A stretch of DNA of 15,819 bases from Sulfurovum sp. (GCA_003978395.1 QNZV01000032.1:1-15819); one strand, 5' to 3'; positions 8,114 through 15,819 are shown, numbered from the stretch's first letter. Notes: generated by a model not told the origin, from the letters alone. Made by a program: numbers and translations.

Positions 8114-9541
8114 TTAAGCCAATCTCTCTTTTAATAGCTGATTAACCTTTTGAGGATTTGCTGAACCTTTTGAAGCTTTCATTGTTTGACCCACAAAAAA
8201 ACCAAATAGCTTCTCTTTTCCACCTTTGAACTGCTCTACTTTATCAGGATTTGCTTCTAAAATAGCATCAATAATTGCCAAAATAGCACCATCATCACTA
8301 ACCTGTGCCAACCCCATAGAGTCAATTAACTCACTAATATCTGCATCTTTTTCCATAAGAACATCAAGAATATCTTTAGCACCTTTACCACTAATAGTGC
8401 CATCATCAATTTTAGCGACCAACTCTCCTAATTTAGATGCAGATACAGGAGAGGTACTAATATCAAATTCTGTCTTTTTTAATCGACCAAGCAACTCTGT
8501 TGTTAACCAGTTAACCGATGCTTTAGCCGTTGCTCCTGTCTCTAACATCGCTTCAAAGAAATATGCCAACTCTTTTTGAGAACACAAGACCAAAGCATCA
8601 GCTTTTTTGACATTAAGCTCTTCGACATAACGTTTAATTTTAGCGTCAGGAAGCTCTGGCATCTGTAATGCTTCATCAATCATCTCTTGGGTCACTACCA
8701 ATGGGCGTAAATCTGGGTCTGGGAAATAACGGTAATCAGCAGCTTCCTCTTTTCCTCTCATGGACTTTGTAACTCCCTCATCCACACTCCATAGACGTGT
8801 CTCTTGATAAACTTCTGTCTCATAAACACCATCTTCATAGGCTTCTGTCTGTCGTTGTACTTCATAGGCAATTGCTGATTCTACAAAACGGAATGAGTTA
8901 ATATTTTTAATCTCAACACGTGTTCCGAACTCCTTTTGACCCTTTGGACGAATAGAGACGTTAACATCACATCGAAATGACCCCTCTTGCATATTGGCAT
9001 CAGATATATCCAAATAACGAACCGTTGAGTGAAGCTTTTTTAGATACGCAACAGCCTCATAAGCGTTTCTCATATCAGGGTCAGAGACAATCTCTAAAAG
9101 AGGTGTTCCTGCTCTGTTTAAATCTACTTTAGAGTGATTTCCTTCATGTATATTTTTACCTGCATCTGCTTCTAGGTGGGCTTGGGTCATACCGATACGT
9201 TTTGATGTACCATCTTTCAAATCAATAAAAACTTCCCCTTTTTGAACAATCGCTTTTGTTAACTGCGTAATTTGATAGGCAGAAGGACTGTCGGGATAAA
9301 AGTATGATTTTCTATCAAAATTTGAGCTGTGGTTAACATTTGCATTAATTGCATACCCCAATCTCATCGCCTTTACAGCGGCCTCTTTATTTACCACAGG
9401 CAATGCCCCAGGGAGAGCTAAACAGGTTGGACAAGTATTGCTATTTTGATGTTCTGCAAAACTTGTAGGACAAGAACAGAATAGTTTTGTTTTTGTATTT
9501 AATTGAACGTGAACTTCTAAGCCAATGACGGTTTCAAACAT
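8114..9541 (-). CDS. gatB: Asp-tRNA(Asn)/Glu-tRNA(Gln) amidotransferase subunit B
   Basis: A 475-aa subunit of the GatCAB complex, which amidates misacylated Glu-tRNA(Gln) and Asp-tRNA(Asn) in bacteria lacking the matching synthetases; GatB binds tRNA and carries the kinase site. Seen are GLEVHVQLNTKTKLFCSC near the start, a four-cysteine zinc site (C22, C24, C37, C40), the conserved YFYPDSPSAYQITQ and AGTPLLEIVSDPD segments, DANMQEGSFRCDVNVS, and a C-terminal YqeY-like helical tail (about 330-475) ending in NPQKVNQLLKERL. Length is normal. AAGG precedes the ATG. gatA and gatC are not in the window. It follows ilvA by 87 bases, with its own TATAAT box. Confidence 0.96.
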   Translation of the reverse strand: MFETVIGLEVHVQLNTKTKLFCSCPTSFAEHQNSNTCPTCLALPGALPVVNKEAAVKAMRLGYAINANVNHSSNFDRKSYFYPDSPSAYQITQLTKAIVQKGEVFIDLKDGTSKRIGMTQAHLEADAGKNIHEGNHSKVDLNRAGTPLLEIVSDPDMRNAYEAVAYLKKLHSTVRYLDISDANMQEGSFRCDVNVSIRPKGQKEFGTRVEIKNINSFRFVESAIAYEVQRQTEAYEDGVYETEVYQETRLWSVDEGVTKSMRGKEEAADYRYFPDPDLRPLVVTQEMIDEALQMPELPDAKIKRYVEELNVKKADALVLCSQKELAYFFEAMLETGATAKASVNWLTTELLGRLKKTEFDISTSPVSASKLGELVAKIDDGTISGKGAKDILDVLMEKDADISELIDSMGLAQVSDDGAILAIIDAILEANPDKVEQFKGGKEKLFGFFVGQTMKASKGSANPQKVNQLLKERLA

Positions 9542-9596
9542 CGGATAAACCTTTTTGATTCGTATACATTTATAGTATATATTTAATTTTTTTCGT

Positions 9597-9602
9597 ATTA
9601 TA
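9597..9602 (-). promoter_or_regulatory. -10 box upstream of gatB, overlapping a palindrome
   Basis: A perfect TATAAT on the minus strand, 55 bases before the gatB ATG. It overlaps the inverted repeat 9598-9614. A second AT-rich box lies nearer the gene (around 9570-9580), so the true start site is uncertain. Confidence 0.45.
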
Positions 9603-9614
9603 GCTTAACTATAA
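9598..9614. repeat. Short palindrome between ilvA and gatB
   Basis: TTATAG and CTATAA arms (6 bases each) flank a 5-base centre. On the plus strand it is followed by eight T, giving the look of a terminator facing away from both genes; on the minus strand it holds the gatB -10 box. It may be an operator or chance in AT-rich DNA. Confidence 0.4.
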
Positions 9615-9628
9615 TTTTTTTTCAAAAG

Positions 9629-10840
9629 CTACTGAATTTCAGAAAACTTAAATCCATTTTCATTTAATTTAGACCGAACCTCATCTTGATGCTCTACCCC
9701 TTTTGTCTCCAAAGAGACTGAAACCACTGCATCTCCAAATTCAAGGTCTATTGATGTTCTATCGTACCCAATATGGACAATATTTGCACCAACTTCTTTA
9801 AGCAACTCTGTAAAACTCATAAGCGAACCAGGTTTGTCAATCATCACAACAGAGAGCTTCATCTTGCGACTACTTTTGACCAAGCCTTTCTCTATAATAA
9901 GTGAGAGCATCGTTACATCAATATTTCCACCACTCAAAACAATTCCTATTTTTGAACCTTTTGGCAGATTTATTTTGTTGTGAAGCAAAGCTGCGACACC
10001 TACAGAACCTGCACCCTCTACCAAAAGTTTCTGTTTTTCCAATAGAAATAAAATTGCAGCAGCTATCTCATCTTCACACACCAACTCTAGGCTATCTACC
10101 TCTTTTAAGATATGCTCTAAAGTAATTGGAGAAGCATCACGAACAGCAATCCCATCTGCAATGGTTCGTACACTTTTTGTTCCATGAGCATTTTTCGTAT
10201 CAAAAGACTCTTTCATCGCAGGAGCTCCTGCTGAAGCTACACCAATAATCGTGACATCTGGAGAGATTGCATTAATCGCCACAGACATACCAGCAATAAG
10301 TCCACCTCCACCAACAGGCACAACAATTGCATCCAAATCAGGCTCTACTTCTAACATCTCAAGAGCTACCGTACCTTGCCCTGACATTACTTGGCTATCT
10401 GTAAAAGGGTGTACAAAATCTTGTTGTCTCTCTTGTGAATAAGTCATGGCATAAGCATAGGCTTCATCATAATTTGCTCCATGCAAAATGACATTTGCTC
10501 CAAACTCTTTGACCCCTTGAATCTTATTTAAAGGTGTTGACTCTGGCATAACAATGGTAGCATCTATATTAAAATATTTTGCAGAAAATGCTACACCTTG
10601 TGCATGATTTCCTGCACTCGCAGCCACAACCCCACCTCTTTTACCCTCATCTATAAGTGTTGCAATCTTATTAAAAGCTCCACGTAATTTAAATGCACCT
10701 GTACGTTGCAAGTTTTCCTTTTTTAAATAGACCTTGTATCCACTTATTTCAGAAAGTATTGGAGCATAAGAGAATGGTGTATGGTGTATAACCCCATTCA
10801 ATCTTTTTTGTGCCTCTTTTATTGATTTTAAATCTAACAT
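9629..10840 (-). CDS. ilvA: Threonine ammonia-lyase (threonine dehydratase) with one ACT domain
   Basis: A 403-aa PLP enzyme converting threonine to 2-oxobutanoate and ammonia, the first step of isoleucine synthesis. The PLP lysine is K51 in RTGAFKLRGAFN; the phosphate- and substrate-binding segments SAGNHAQG (75-82) and VPVGGGGLIAGM (175-186) are intact. A single ACT domain occupies about 327-403 (starting KLSVVMIDKPGSLMSF), so it is the one-ACT type rather than the two-ACT enzyme of enterics; the ACT part suggests amino-acid feedback control. AGGGA precedes the ATG and an extended TGATATAAT promoter lies 31 bases upstream. It is divergent from the CoA-binding gene with a 55-base spacer. Confidence 0.95.
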   Translation of the reverse strand: MLDLKSIKEAQKRLNGVIHHTPFSYAPILSEISGYKVYLKKENLQRTGAFKLRGAFNKIATLIDEGKRGGVVAASAGNHAQGVAFSAKYFNIDATIVMPESTPLNKIQGVKEFGANVILHGANYDEAYAYAMTYSQERQQDFVHPFTDSQVMSGQGTVALEMLEVEPDLDAIVVPVGGGGLIAGMSVAINAISPDVTIIGVASAGAPAMKESFDTKNAHGTKSVRTIADGIAVRDASPITLEHILKEVDSLELVCEDEIAAAILFLLEKQKLLVEGAGSVGVAALLHNKINLPKGSKIGIVLSGGNIDVTMLSLIIEKGLVKSSRKMKLSVVMIDKPGSLMSFTELLKEVGANIVHIGYDRTSIDLEFGDAVVSVSLETKGVEHQDEVRSKLNENGFKFSEIQ

Positions 10841-10855
10841 TTATCTTTCCCTAGC

Positions 10856-10861
10856 TATAGT
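10856..10861 (+). promoter_or_regulatory. -10 box for the CoA-binding gene
   Basis: TATAGT (5/6 to consensus), 34 bases before the ATG at 10896, within 10 bases of the ilvA -10 box on the other strand. The two promoters would overlap. Confidence 0.35.
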
Positions 10862-10870
10862 ATTGGCAGA

Positions 10871-10879
10871 ATTATATCA
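10871..10879 (-). promoter_or_regulatory. Extended -10 promoter for ilvA
   Basis: On the minus strand this reads TGATATAAT, a perfect extended -10, with T-rich sequence before it. It lies 31 bases before the ilvA ATG. No -35 box is seen. Confidence 0.6.
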
Positions 10880-10895
10880 AAAATAAGGATTATTA

Positions 10896-11327
10896 ATGGA
10901 GTGTGAACTACCAAGAGTCAACTCAAACCGAGATGAGATGAAAAAATATTTCCAAGAGTGTAAAACAATTGCCGTTTTAGGATGTTCTCCCGACACTACT
11001 AAAGCAAGTAATCATGTAGCAGAATATCTCAGAGACAATGGCTATAAGATGATTCCTGTCTATCCAAAGCACGATGAGATTTTAGGTCAAAAAGTATACC
11101 GAAGCCTAGCAGAGATTGATGTACCTGTAGATATGGTAGTTGTTTTTAGAAAACCAAAAGCTCTTGATGCTATTGCTGATGCAGTTATTGCAAGAGGCGA
11201 TGTCAAAGTCTATTGGACACAACTAGAACTTATCAACAATAATGCTGCTGACAAAGTCAAAGAAGCAGGAATTGCTGTAGTTCAAAACTACTGTGCCATG
11301 GTTGAGCATAGAGAGATTTTTTCTTAA
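10896..11327 (+). CDS. CoA-binding domain protein (CoA_binding_2, YccU-like)
   Basis: A 143-aa single Rossmann-fold protein. Seen are IAVLGCSPDTTKASNHVAEYL (about 25-45, the nucleotide-binding loop), PVYPKHDEILGQKVYRSL, VDMVVVFRKPKAL and the family-typical ending CAMVEHREIF. Members bind CoA or acyl-CoA in crystal structures but have no proven enzymatic role. The ATG has AAGGA 8 bases upstream. It faces mfd and the two share a strong hairpin between their ends. The link with divergent ilvA could be regulatory or chance. Confidence 0.9.
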   Translation: MECELPRVNSNRDEMKKYFQECKTIAVLGCSPDTTKASNHVAEYLRDNGYKMIPVYPKHDEILGQKVYRSLAEIDVPVDMVVVFRKPKALDAIADAVIARGDVKVYWTQLELINNNAADKVKEAGIAVVQNYCAMVEHREIFS

Positions 11328-11340
11328 TTATTAAACATCT

Positions 11341-11378
11341 AAAAGAGAATCATAAATTATATTTTACGATTCTCTTTT
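11341..11378. terminator. Two-way terminator between the CoA-binding gene and mfd
   Basis: Arms 11341-11356 and 11363-11378 pair at 15 of 16 positions around a 6-base loop, and each strand's stem ends in CTCTTTT, giving a short U tail both ways. The right arm lies in the last codons of mfd, and the mfd stop codon is in the loop. Confidence 0.75.
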
Positions 11379-14350
11379 AACCACCCCATAGCCGTAGCAA
11401 TCAAATCATCATCATCTTTACTGTATGCTTTGAGCATCACACGTTCACGCTCGTCAATAAACTCTATAAATACCTTTTCTCCTGCATTGACTATTTTACT
11501 AACCTTTTTCTCTTTGGCTAAAACTTTCATAACCATTACATCCATAAATTGTCGTGAGATAGTGTCCAATTTTCCAAAACGGTCGGCTATCTCTTTCTCT
11601 ATTTCGTAGACTTCGCCTGTGGTTTCACATTGGGAGAGTCTTCGGTAGAGTTCTAATCGTAATCTGTCCTCTTCTATGAGTTCTTCATTTAAATAGGCAT
11701 CAATGGTAAGTTTAATATCCACATGATGAGACTCCTCTTCTGATGTGCCACTTAACTCTTTTATGGCATCTTCTAACATTCGTAGATAGAGTGAATACCC
11801 TATCTGTTTAATATGTCCTGATTGGGCTTCTCCAATAATGTTTCCTCCTCCACGAATCTCTAAATCGTGAAAGGCTAAAACAGCTCCACTTCCCAATTGG
11901 GAATGCGATTCAAGAGCCAAAAGCCGTCGTTTTGCATTTTCGGTTAGGCGTTCTTTATCTTCAACCATAAAGTAACAGTACCCCTCTTTTCCCCCTCGCC
12001 CTACTCTTCCACGGAGTTGATGCAAATCGGCAATTCCAAAATTATCTGCTCCATCAACTATCATAGTATTTGCGTGAGGCATATGAATTCCTGATTCAAC
12101 AATAGAGGTAGAAAGCATAACATCATACTCTCCTGCTTCAAACAGAGCCATATCCTCTTCTGTCTGTTTAGCTGATATTTTAGAGTGTAAAACAGATATT
12201 CTAAGTTTTGGCATCAACTTTAAAAGTACTTTTCTCTTCTCTTCTATCTGAGCAATCGAGTTAAACACATAAAATATCTGCCCTGCTCGTCTCATCTCTC
12301 TGGTTATCGCTTCTTTGATAATTTTTTCATCGTAACTCTTAACAAAGGTTCGTACCCCTTGACGCTCTACAGGTGGGGTTAAAATTTCAGAAAACGTTTT
12401 GACAGAAGAGAGTGCCATATTTAAAGAGCGTGGAATGGGTGTAGCCGACATCGAAAGCAGATGTACATCAATGGCTATCTCTTTAAGTGCCTCTTTCTGC
12501 TTCACTCCAAATTTATGCTCTTCATCAATAATAATAAATGCCAATTTTTTAAACTCTGCTTTTAGTAGAGCATGCGTTCCAACAACCATGTCTACTGTTC
12601 CCTCTTTTAAGCCATTAAGTAGAGCTTTTTTCTCTTTTCCTGTGGTAAATCTATCTAGTTTTCCTATTTTAATATCATATTTTTCAAAACGTTCTTGCAT
12701 ACTTTTAAAGTGTTGAGAACTAAGAAGTGTAGTCGGTGCGACCATCATTGATTGATAACCATTTTGAAAAGCGATAAACATTCCATTCATTGCCACTTCT
12801 GTTTTACCAAAACCAACATCAGCCGAGAGCAGTCTGTCCATCATTCGACCACTTACCATGTCATCTAGCATAGAGTTGATTGCCTCTTCTTGGTCTTCGG
12901 TATGTATAAATCCTGCTTGACTCATAAAAATTTGATGCTCAACTAAATCTCGTTTAAGCACAATTCCTTTTTTTAAATGGCGTTGAGCAGAGAGATTTAT
13001 AATCTCTGAAGCGATGGCAAAGAGTTTCTCTTTGACTTTACCTTTAAGCTTTTTGAAACTTGCTTTTCCCATCTTATCCAAAACAGGAAGCCCACCAGAA
13101 TCAGCCACATAACGGTCAATAACATTGAGATTTTCTACAGGAATTAAAAGCGTATCTTCATTTTGATAGAGGATAACAACAAACTCACGAGTAGCACCAA
13201 GAACCACACGTTTTTCAACCCCTTTAAAAAGCCCTACCCCATGATTTTCATGAACCACATAGTCGCCTAGTTTTAGTTCATCTAAAATCATTGAAGCTTT
13301 TTTTATTTTTTTTCGCTTTATGGGTTTATTTAGAGAGATAATAACCTCTTCGCTAGAGATTAAATTGACTATAATATTTTTATAAACAAACTCCATATTC
13401 TCAAAAGAGTGCAGTTCTGAACCACGAATAATAGACTCATTTTTAGCAATTATAGTTATCTTCTTTTGAGCATTGGACTTTATAATGGCATTAGGATTAA
13501 TAACTGCTAACTCTCGAAATATTTTGGCTTTTGGAATAACAGATAGATTAAAATCTGCTCTACCAATTAATGGCGTATCCAAAGAGTAAATCTCTTCAAG
13601 CTCTTCACTCATCATAGAGGTAAAGAGTGGCTCAAAAAATTTTAAATAGTTCTCTGAAAACTCATTTAAATACCATAATCCCAAAGAGTCAATATCTTTT
13701 ACAAAAACATCTACAGAGCTTAGATTTACTCTGCTTTGCCACGCTTCATACTGTTCAGAATCTAAACCTAAAAGAGCAGGAATAATTTCTATTGACTCTA
13801 ACTCTTCTTTGGAACTTTTTTGGGTATCTAACGAAAATTCACGAATCGACTCTACCTCTTCATCAAAAAGAGAGATTCGATAAGCCACACTACTTCCTAA
13901 TGGAAAAATATCAATAATATCCCCACGAAACGATACTTCTCCCTTTTGAGTTACAATATCTACAAAATGGTACGACCAATAGTAGAGCCTATCTTTAAGT
14001 TCTTTTAAATTAAGGGTAGAGGCAAATTCAATCTCTATAGTAGGAAAAAACTCCTCTTTTGGCAAAGGTAGAAGAAGTGTACGAATAGGGGCAATAAGCA
14101 GTCGTTTTTTTTCTGTTGAATAATAACCATGCAACGCTTCTATCAACTCATAAATTTCAACTTGAAATGAACGTAAATCATCTCCTTTACTAAGTCGTAA
14201 ATCAGGTAGAATAAAAGGTTGGTAATTTAAAAGGATAGCCGTATCAGCAATTTTTTGAGACTCTTTATCATTTTTACAGATAAGAAGTTCTCTGTTTTTA
14301 AACAGAATATCTTCTTTATGAAGATATTCATAAATATCAGATTGATTCAT
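11357..14350 (-). CDS. mfd: Transcription-repair coupling factor Mfd
   Basis: A 997-aa DNA translocase that removes RNA polymerase stalled at DNA damage and brings in UvrA. The UvrB-like N-terminal module spans about 1-340. The RNA polymerase-interacting CarD-like domain holds HENHGVGLFKG near residue 366. The helicase core has Walker A ADVGFGKTE (about 511), the DEEH box IIIDEEHKFG (about 610), SMSATPIPRSL, and motif VI QLRGRVGRGG (about 780). The TRCF domain follows at about 870-970. It is shorter than the ~1150-aa E. coli protein but matches Campylobacterota length. It begins 22 bases after the bactofilin stop, so the two are probably co-transcribed. Identity is secure. Confidence 0.97.
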   Translation of the reverse strand: MNQSDIYEYLHKEDILFKNRELLICKNDKESQKIADTAILLNYQPFILPDLRLSKGDDLRSFQVEIYELIEALHGYYSTEKKRLLIAPIRTLLLPLPKEEFFPTIEIEFASTLNLKELKDRLYYWSYHFVDIVTQKGEVSFRGDIIDIFPLGSSVAYRISLFDEEVESIREFSLDTQKSSKEELESIEIIPALLGLDSEQYEAWQSRVNLSSVDVFVKDIDSLGLWYLNEFSENYLKFFEPLFTSMMSEELEEIYSLDTPLIGRADFNLSVIPKAKIFRELAVINPNAIIKSNAQKKITIIAKNESIIRGSELHSFENMEFVYKNIIVNLISSEEVIISLNKPIKRKKIKKASMILDELKLGDYVVHENHGVGLFKGVEKRVVLGATREFVVILYQNEDTLLIPVENLNVIDRYVADSGGLPVLDKMGKASFKKLKGKVKEKLFAIASEIINLSAQRHLKKGIVLKRDLVEHQIFMSQAGFIHTEDQEEAINSMLDDMVSGRMMDRLLSADVGFGKTEVAMNGMFIAFQNGYQSMMVAPTTLLSSQHFKSMQERFEKYDIKIGKLDRFTTGKEKKALLNGLKEGTVDMVVGTHALLKAEFKKLAFIIIDEEHKFGVKQKEALKEIAIDVHLLSMSATPIPRSLNMALSSVKTFSEILTPPVERQGVRTFVKSYDEKIIKEAITREMRRAGQIFYVFNSIAQIEEKRKVLLKLMPKLRISVLHSKISAKQTEEDMALFEAGEYDVMLSTSIVESGIHMPHANTMIVDGADNFGIADLHQLRGRVGRGGKEGYCYFMVEDKERLTENAKRRLLALESHSQLGSGAVLAFHDLEIRGGGNIIGEAQSGHIKQIGYSLYLRMLEDAIKELSGTSEEESHHVDIKLTIDAYLNEELIEEDRLRLELYRRLSQCETTGEVYEIEKEIADRFGKLDTISRQFMDVMVMKVLAKEKKVSKIVNAGEKVFIEFIDERERVMLKAYSKDDDDLIATAMGWLKENRKI

Positions 14351-14372
14351 TTAACTCTTTTTTATTTACTTT

Positions 14373-14789
14373 TTAATAACCTATTTTCTTAGGTTGAACA
14401 ATATGTACATCTGAAATATCTTGACGTTCAACACGACCAGAAACAATTTTTGTCTCCCCCTCAAATACAGCATTTGGTTCAATAACTATATTGTTTACTT
14501 TCACATCTCCATATACTTTTCCATAAGGCATAATATCAATGACCTCACCAGTAAAATTACCTCGAAACTCCCCAGAAACCAATAATTTTGCTGCTTGTAT
14601 TTCCCCAGAAACACGACCACTTTTACCAACTACCACTTCTGCTTGAGAAATAATAGAACCTTCGAAATCCCCATTTAGAAGAATATTACCCTCACACCTA
14701 ATCTCTCCCTTAATTGATGTACCAGGAGTAATGATACTTGCCGAACTTGCGTTTTTTACAGGTTTTTTCTTTCTACCAAAAAATGCCAT
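14373..14789 (-). CDS. ccmA: Bactofilin (polymer-forming cytoskeletal protein, CcmA-like)
   Basis: A 138-aa bactofilin. After a basic, disordered N-terminus (MAFFGRKKKP) comes the beta-helix core, about residues 18-118, with the repeating Gly-rich strands ILLNGDFEGSI, VVVGKSGRVSGEI and IMPYGKVYGDV. These proteins form cofactor-free filaments at the membrane and organise peptidoglycan changes; in Helicobacter pylori CcmA sets helical cell shape with M23 peptidases Csd1/Csd2. Here no M23 gene is next to it, as only 44 bases separate it from the folC remnant. The ATG has AAAGGA upstream and a TATAAT box 31 bases before it. Length matches H. pylori CcmA. The symbol is by homology. Confidence 0.93.
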   Translation of the reverse strand: MAFFGRKKKPVKNASSASIITPGTSIKGEIRCEGNILLNGDFEGSIISQAEVVVGKSGRVSGEIQAAKLLVSGEFRGNFTGEVIDIMPYGKVYGDVKVNNIVIEPNAVFEGETKIVSGRVERQDISDVHIVQPKKIGY

Positions 14790-14819
14790 TTATTATCCTT
14801 TGAAATTCTTTTATTTATT

Positions 14820-14825
14820 ATTATA
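14820..14825 (-). promoter_or_regulatory. -10 box for bactofilin-mfd
   Basis: TATAAT on the minus strand, 31 bases before the bactofilin ATG, just downstream of the folC remnant. It would let bactofilin and mfd be transcribed without the genes upstream. Confidence 0.5.
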
Positions 14826-14833
14826 TCGTATTA

Positions 14834-15481
14834 TTATTGATTTTTAATATTATATTTTATCTTCTTTAAAAATGCTTCTACTGCATAAAATGAACCAAAT
14901 ATAAAATAATTATTATCTTTATCTACAAGTACAAAATTTTTACATTCTATATCCAACCTCTCTAAAATATCTGTTAATTTATTATACTCTACGGCTCGAG
15001 GAGTATCAATATCAATAATTTCAACCCACTTTATCAAGGGTTTAAAAAGCTTTAAAATAGCCTCATAATCTTTATCATCCAAAGTATTATAGACCAAAAT
15101 AATTTTTTCTTTACCATATTTTTTTTCTAATGCTTGAACCAAAGCTTCTGTTGCCAATAAATTATGCCCCACATCAATCGTAACATTTGGAGCAATTTCA
15201 TAAAAACGACCAAAAAGAGTAACTTTTTTTTACGGCAACTTTAAAATATCTAATGTCTTTAAAGCCAGTCGTGTATTTTCATAAAGGTAATAAGCCCAAT
15301 TTAACTCTTGGGTTATTCTCAATAAAGCACTATCCTCTTGCATATCTAAGGTATAAAGCTTTGTTTTCTTTTTCTTAGCAATTGTTTCAGCTATTGTATA
15401 AACCTCACGCTCTTTTTGTAAACCAACTATAACCTGTTTATTAATAGAGTTTAATTTTGTTCGAGCAATCATGTACACATA
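14834..15481 (-). pseudogene. folC: folC remnant: folylpolyglutamate/dihydrofolate synthase, broken
   Basis: Two same-frame pieces separated by one stop codon. The first (about 15481-15233, 83 codons) contains MIARTKLNSI and EVYTIAETIAKKKK and ends TLDILKLP, matching the end of the FolC central domain. TAA at 15232-15230 then interrupts it. The frame resumes at once as KKVTLFGRFYEIAPNVTID followed by VGHN, the start of the FolC C-terminal ligase domain, and runs 131 codons to the stop at 14834. Normal FolC is about 390 aa; the ATP-binding P-loop and the ~170 N-terminal residues are absent here. FolC joins glutamate to dihydropteroate and folates, so a working copy must be elsewhere unless this reading is a sequence error. 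Both pieces have the same strand and frame, so one substitution (e.g. GAA or AAA to TAA) explains the stop. Confidence 0.8.
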
Positions 15482-15805
15482 GCCTCCTGCTTTATAATTC
15501 TCATCAAGGCACAGTTGACGTTTTTCATTATCATTAACACTACATATTTTAGAGATCCTTGATAAATACAATCTTCTTGCTCTACTATAATATTCATAAA
15601 AAAATAATGCAGGCTTATTATGAATTAAACTTAATGCGATGGCATCTATAGTATACTCTCATTCAGTAATTTCCTTAATTTTCTCTTTTTTGCTAAAACT
15701 TCAAACTCCTTTTTCGTCATCTAATTCACTAGATGAAAATAATATGTCATTTCTAACATAAGATACAATATGACTAGAAATTTGATTTATTCTTTGATTA
15801 TACAT
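15482..15805 (-). other. Unrecognised AT-rich segment fused in frame to the folC remnant
   Basis: An ATG at 15805 with GGGG just upstream opens a 34-codon frame (MYNQRINQISSHIVSYVR...) that stops at TGA 15703-15701. The same frame has another TGA at 15661-15659, then stays open as EYTIDAIALSLIHNKPALFF and LYLSRISKICSVNDNEKR straight into the folC remnant. A second frame gives MTKKEFEVLAKKRKLRKLL (15720-15646). The pieces look protein-like and would join by two frameshifts, so this may be a decayed gene. I cannot name the family; nothing resembles the FolC N-terminus in any minus-strand frame. Confidence 0.45.
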
Positions 15806-15819
15806 TTCGCCCCTTTTTT

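Noticed and set aside
8226..8579. 117-aa plus-strand open frame inside gatB
   Set aside because: It is antisense to a fully conserved gatB, low-complexity Ser/Leu/Ile composition, and has no recognisable domain.
12399..12716. 105-aa plus-strand open frame inside mfd
   Set aside because: It is the antisense of the Mfd helicase core with no family resemblance.
15659..15703. TGA recoding (alternative genetic code) to explain the in-frame stops
   Set aside because: None of the intact genes in the window use in-frame TGA, and one of the breaks is TAA, so decay is simpler.
15700..15721. Programmed frameshift of the insertion-sequence type at an A-run
   Set aside because: The A-run is not in the frame needed for a standard slippery heptamer, the shift required is +1, and no transposase motif follows.
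1..15819. tRNA, rRNA, CRISPR array, attachment sites or complete insertion sequence
   Set aside because: No cloverleaf-like segment, regularly spaced repeat, or transposase reading frame was seen on either strand by reading.

Overview
The window looks like a piece of chromosome from a Campylobacterota (epsilonproteobacterial) genome, probably a free-living Sulfurimonas/Sulfurovum-type organism. The clues are the very AT-rich sequence, the near absence of -35 boxes beside TATAAT-like -10 boxes, a short Mfd (997 aa), and the mfd - bactofilin - folC order that recalls the Helicobacter mfd-ccmA-(csd)-folC locus. The genus is inferred, not proven.

Layout. 1-1851 (+) is the 3' part of a superfamily I helicase with a C-terminal PD-(D/E)XK-like nuclease and a long unassigned leucine-rich tail; its N-terminus lies outside the window. 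1881-6758 (-) holds plsC, a 63-aa DUF2892-type membrane protein, comF, a four-helix CopD-like membrane protein, lepA and prs, with prs and lepA overlapping by one base. 6906-8060 (+) is a membrane-anchored TPR/retropepsin-type aspartic protease. 8114-10840 (-) carries gatB and ilvA. 10896-11327 (+) is a CoA_binding_2 protein. 11357-14789 (-) is bactofilin followed by mfd. 14834 to the end (-) is a decayed folC: its C-terminal half is readable but broken by an in-frame TAA, and its N-terminal ATP-binding half is replaced by unrecognised sequence.

Most genes are housekeeping: nucleotide and PRPP metabolism (prs, comF-type PRTase), translation (lepA, gatB), isoleucine synthesis (ilvA), phospholipid synthesis (plsC), transcription-coupled repair (mfd) and cell shape (bactofilin). 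The accessory or unusual parts are at the two ends, the helicase-nuclease and the folC ruin, plus the solitary TPR-protease gene. The three convergent gene junctions each carry an inverted repeat overlapping or touching a stop codon, probably two-way terminators. No tRNA, rRNA, CRISPR array or intact insertion sequence was seen.

The strongest candidates for something new are the helicase-nuclease tail and the folC/bactofilin rearrangement. Neither can be settled from this window alone.
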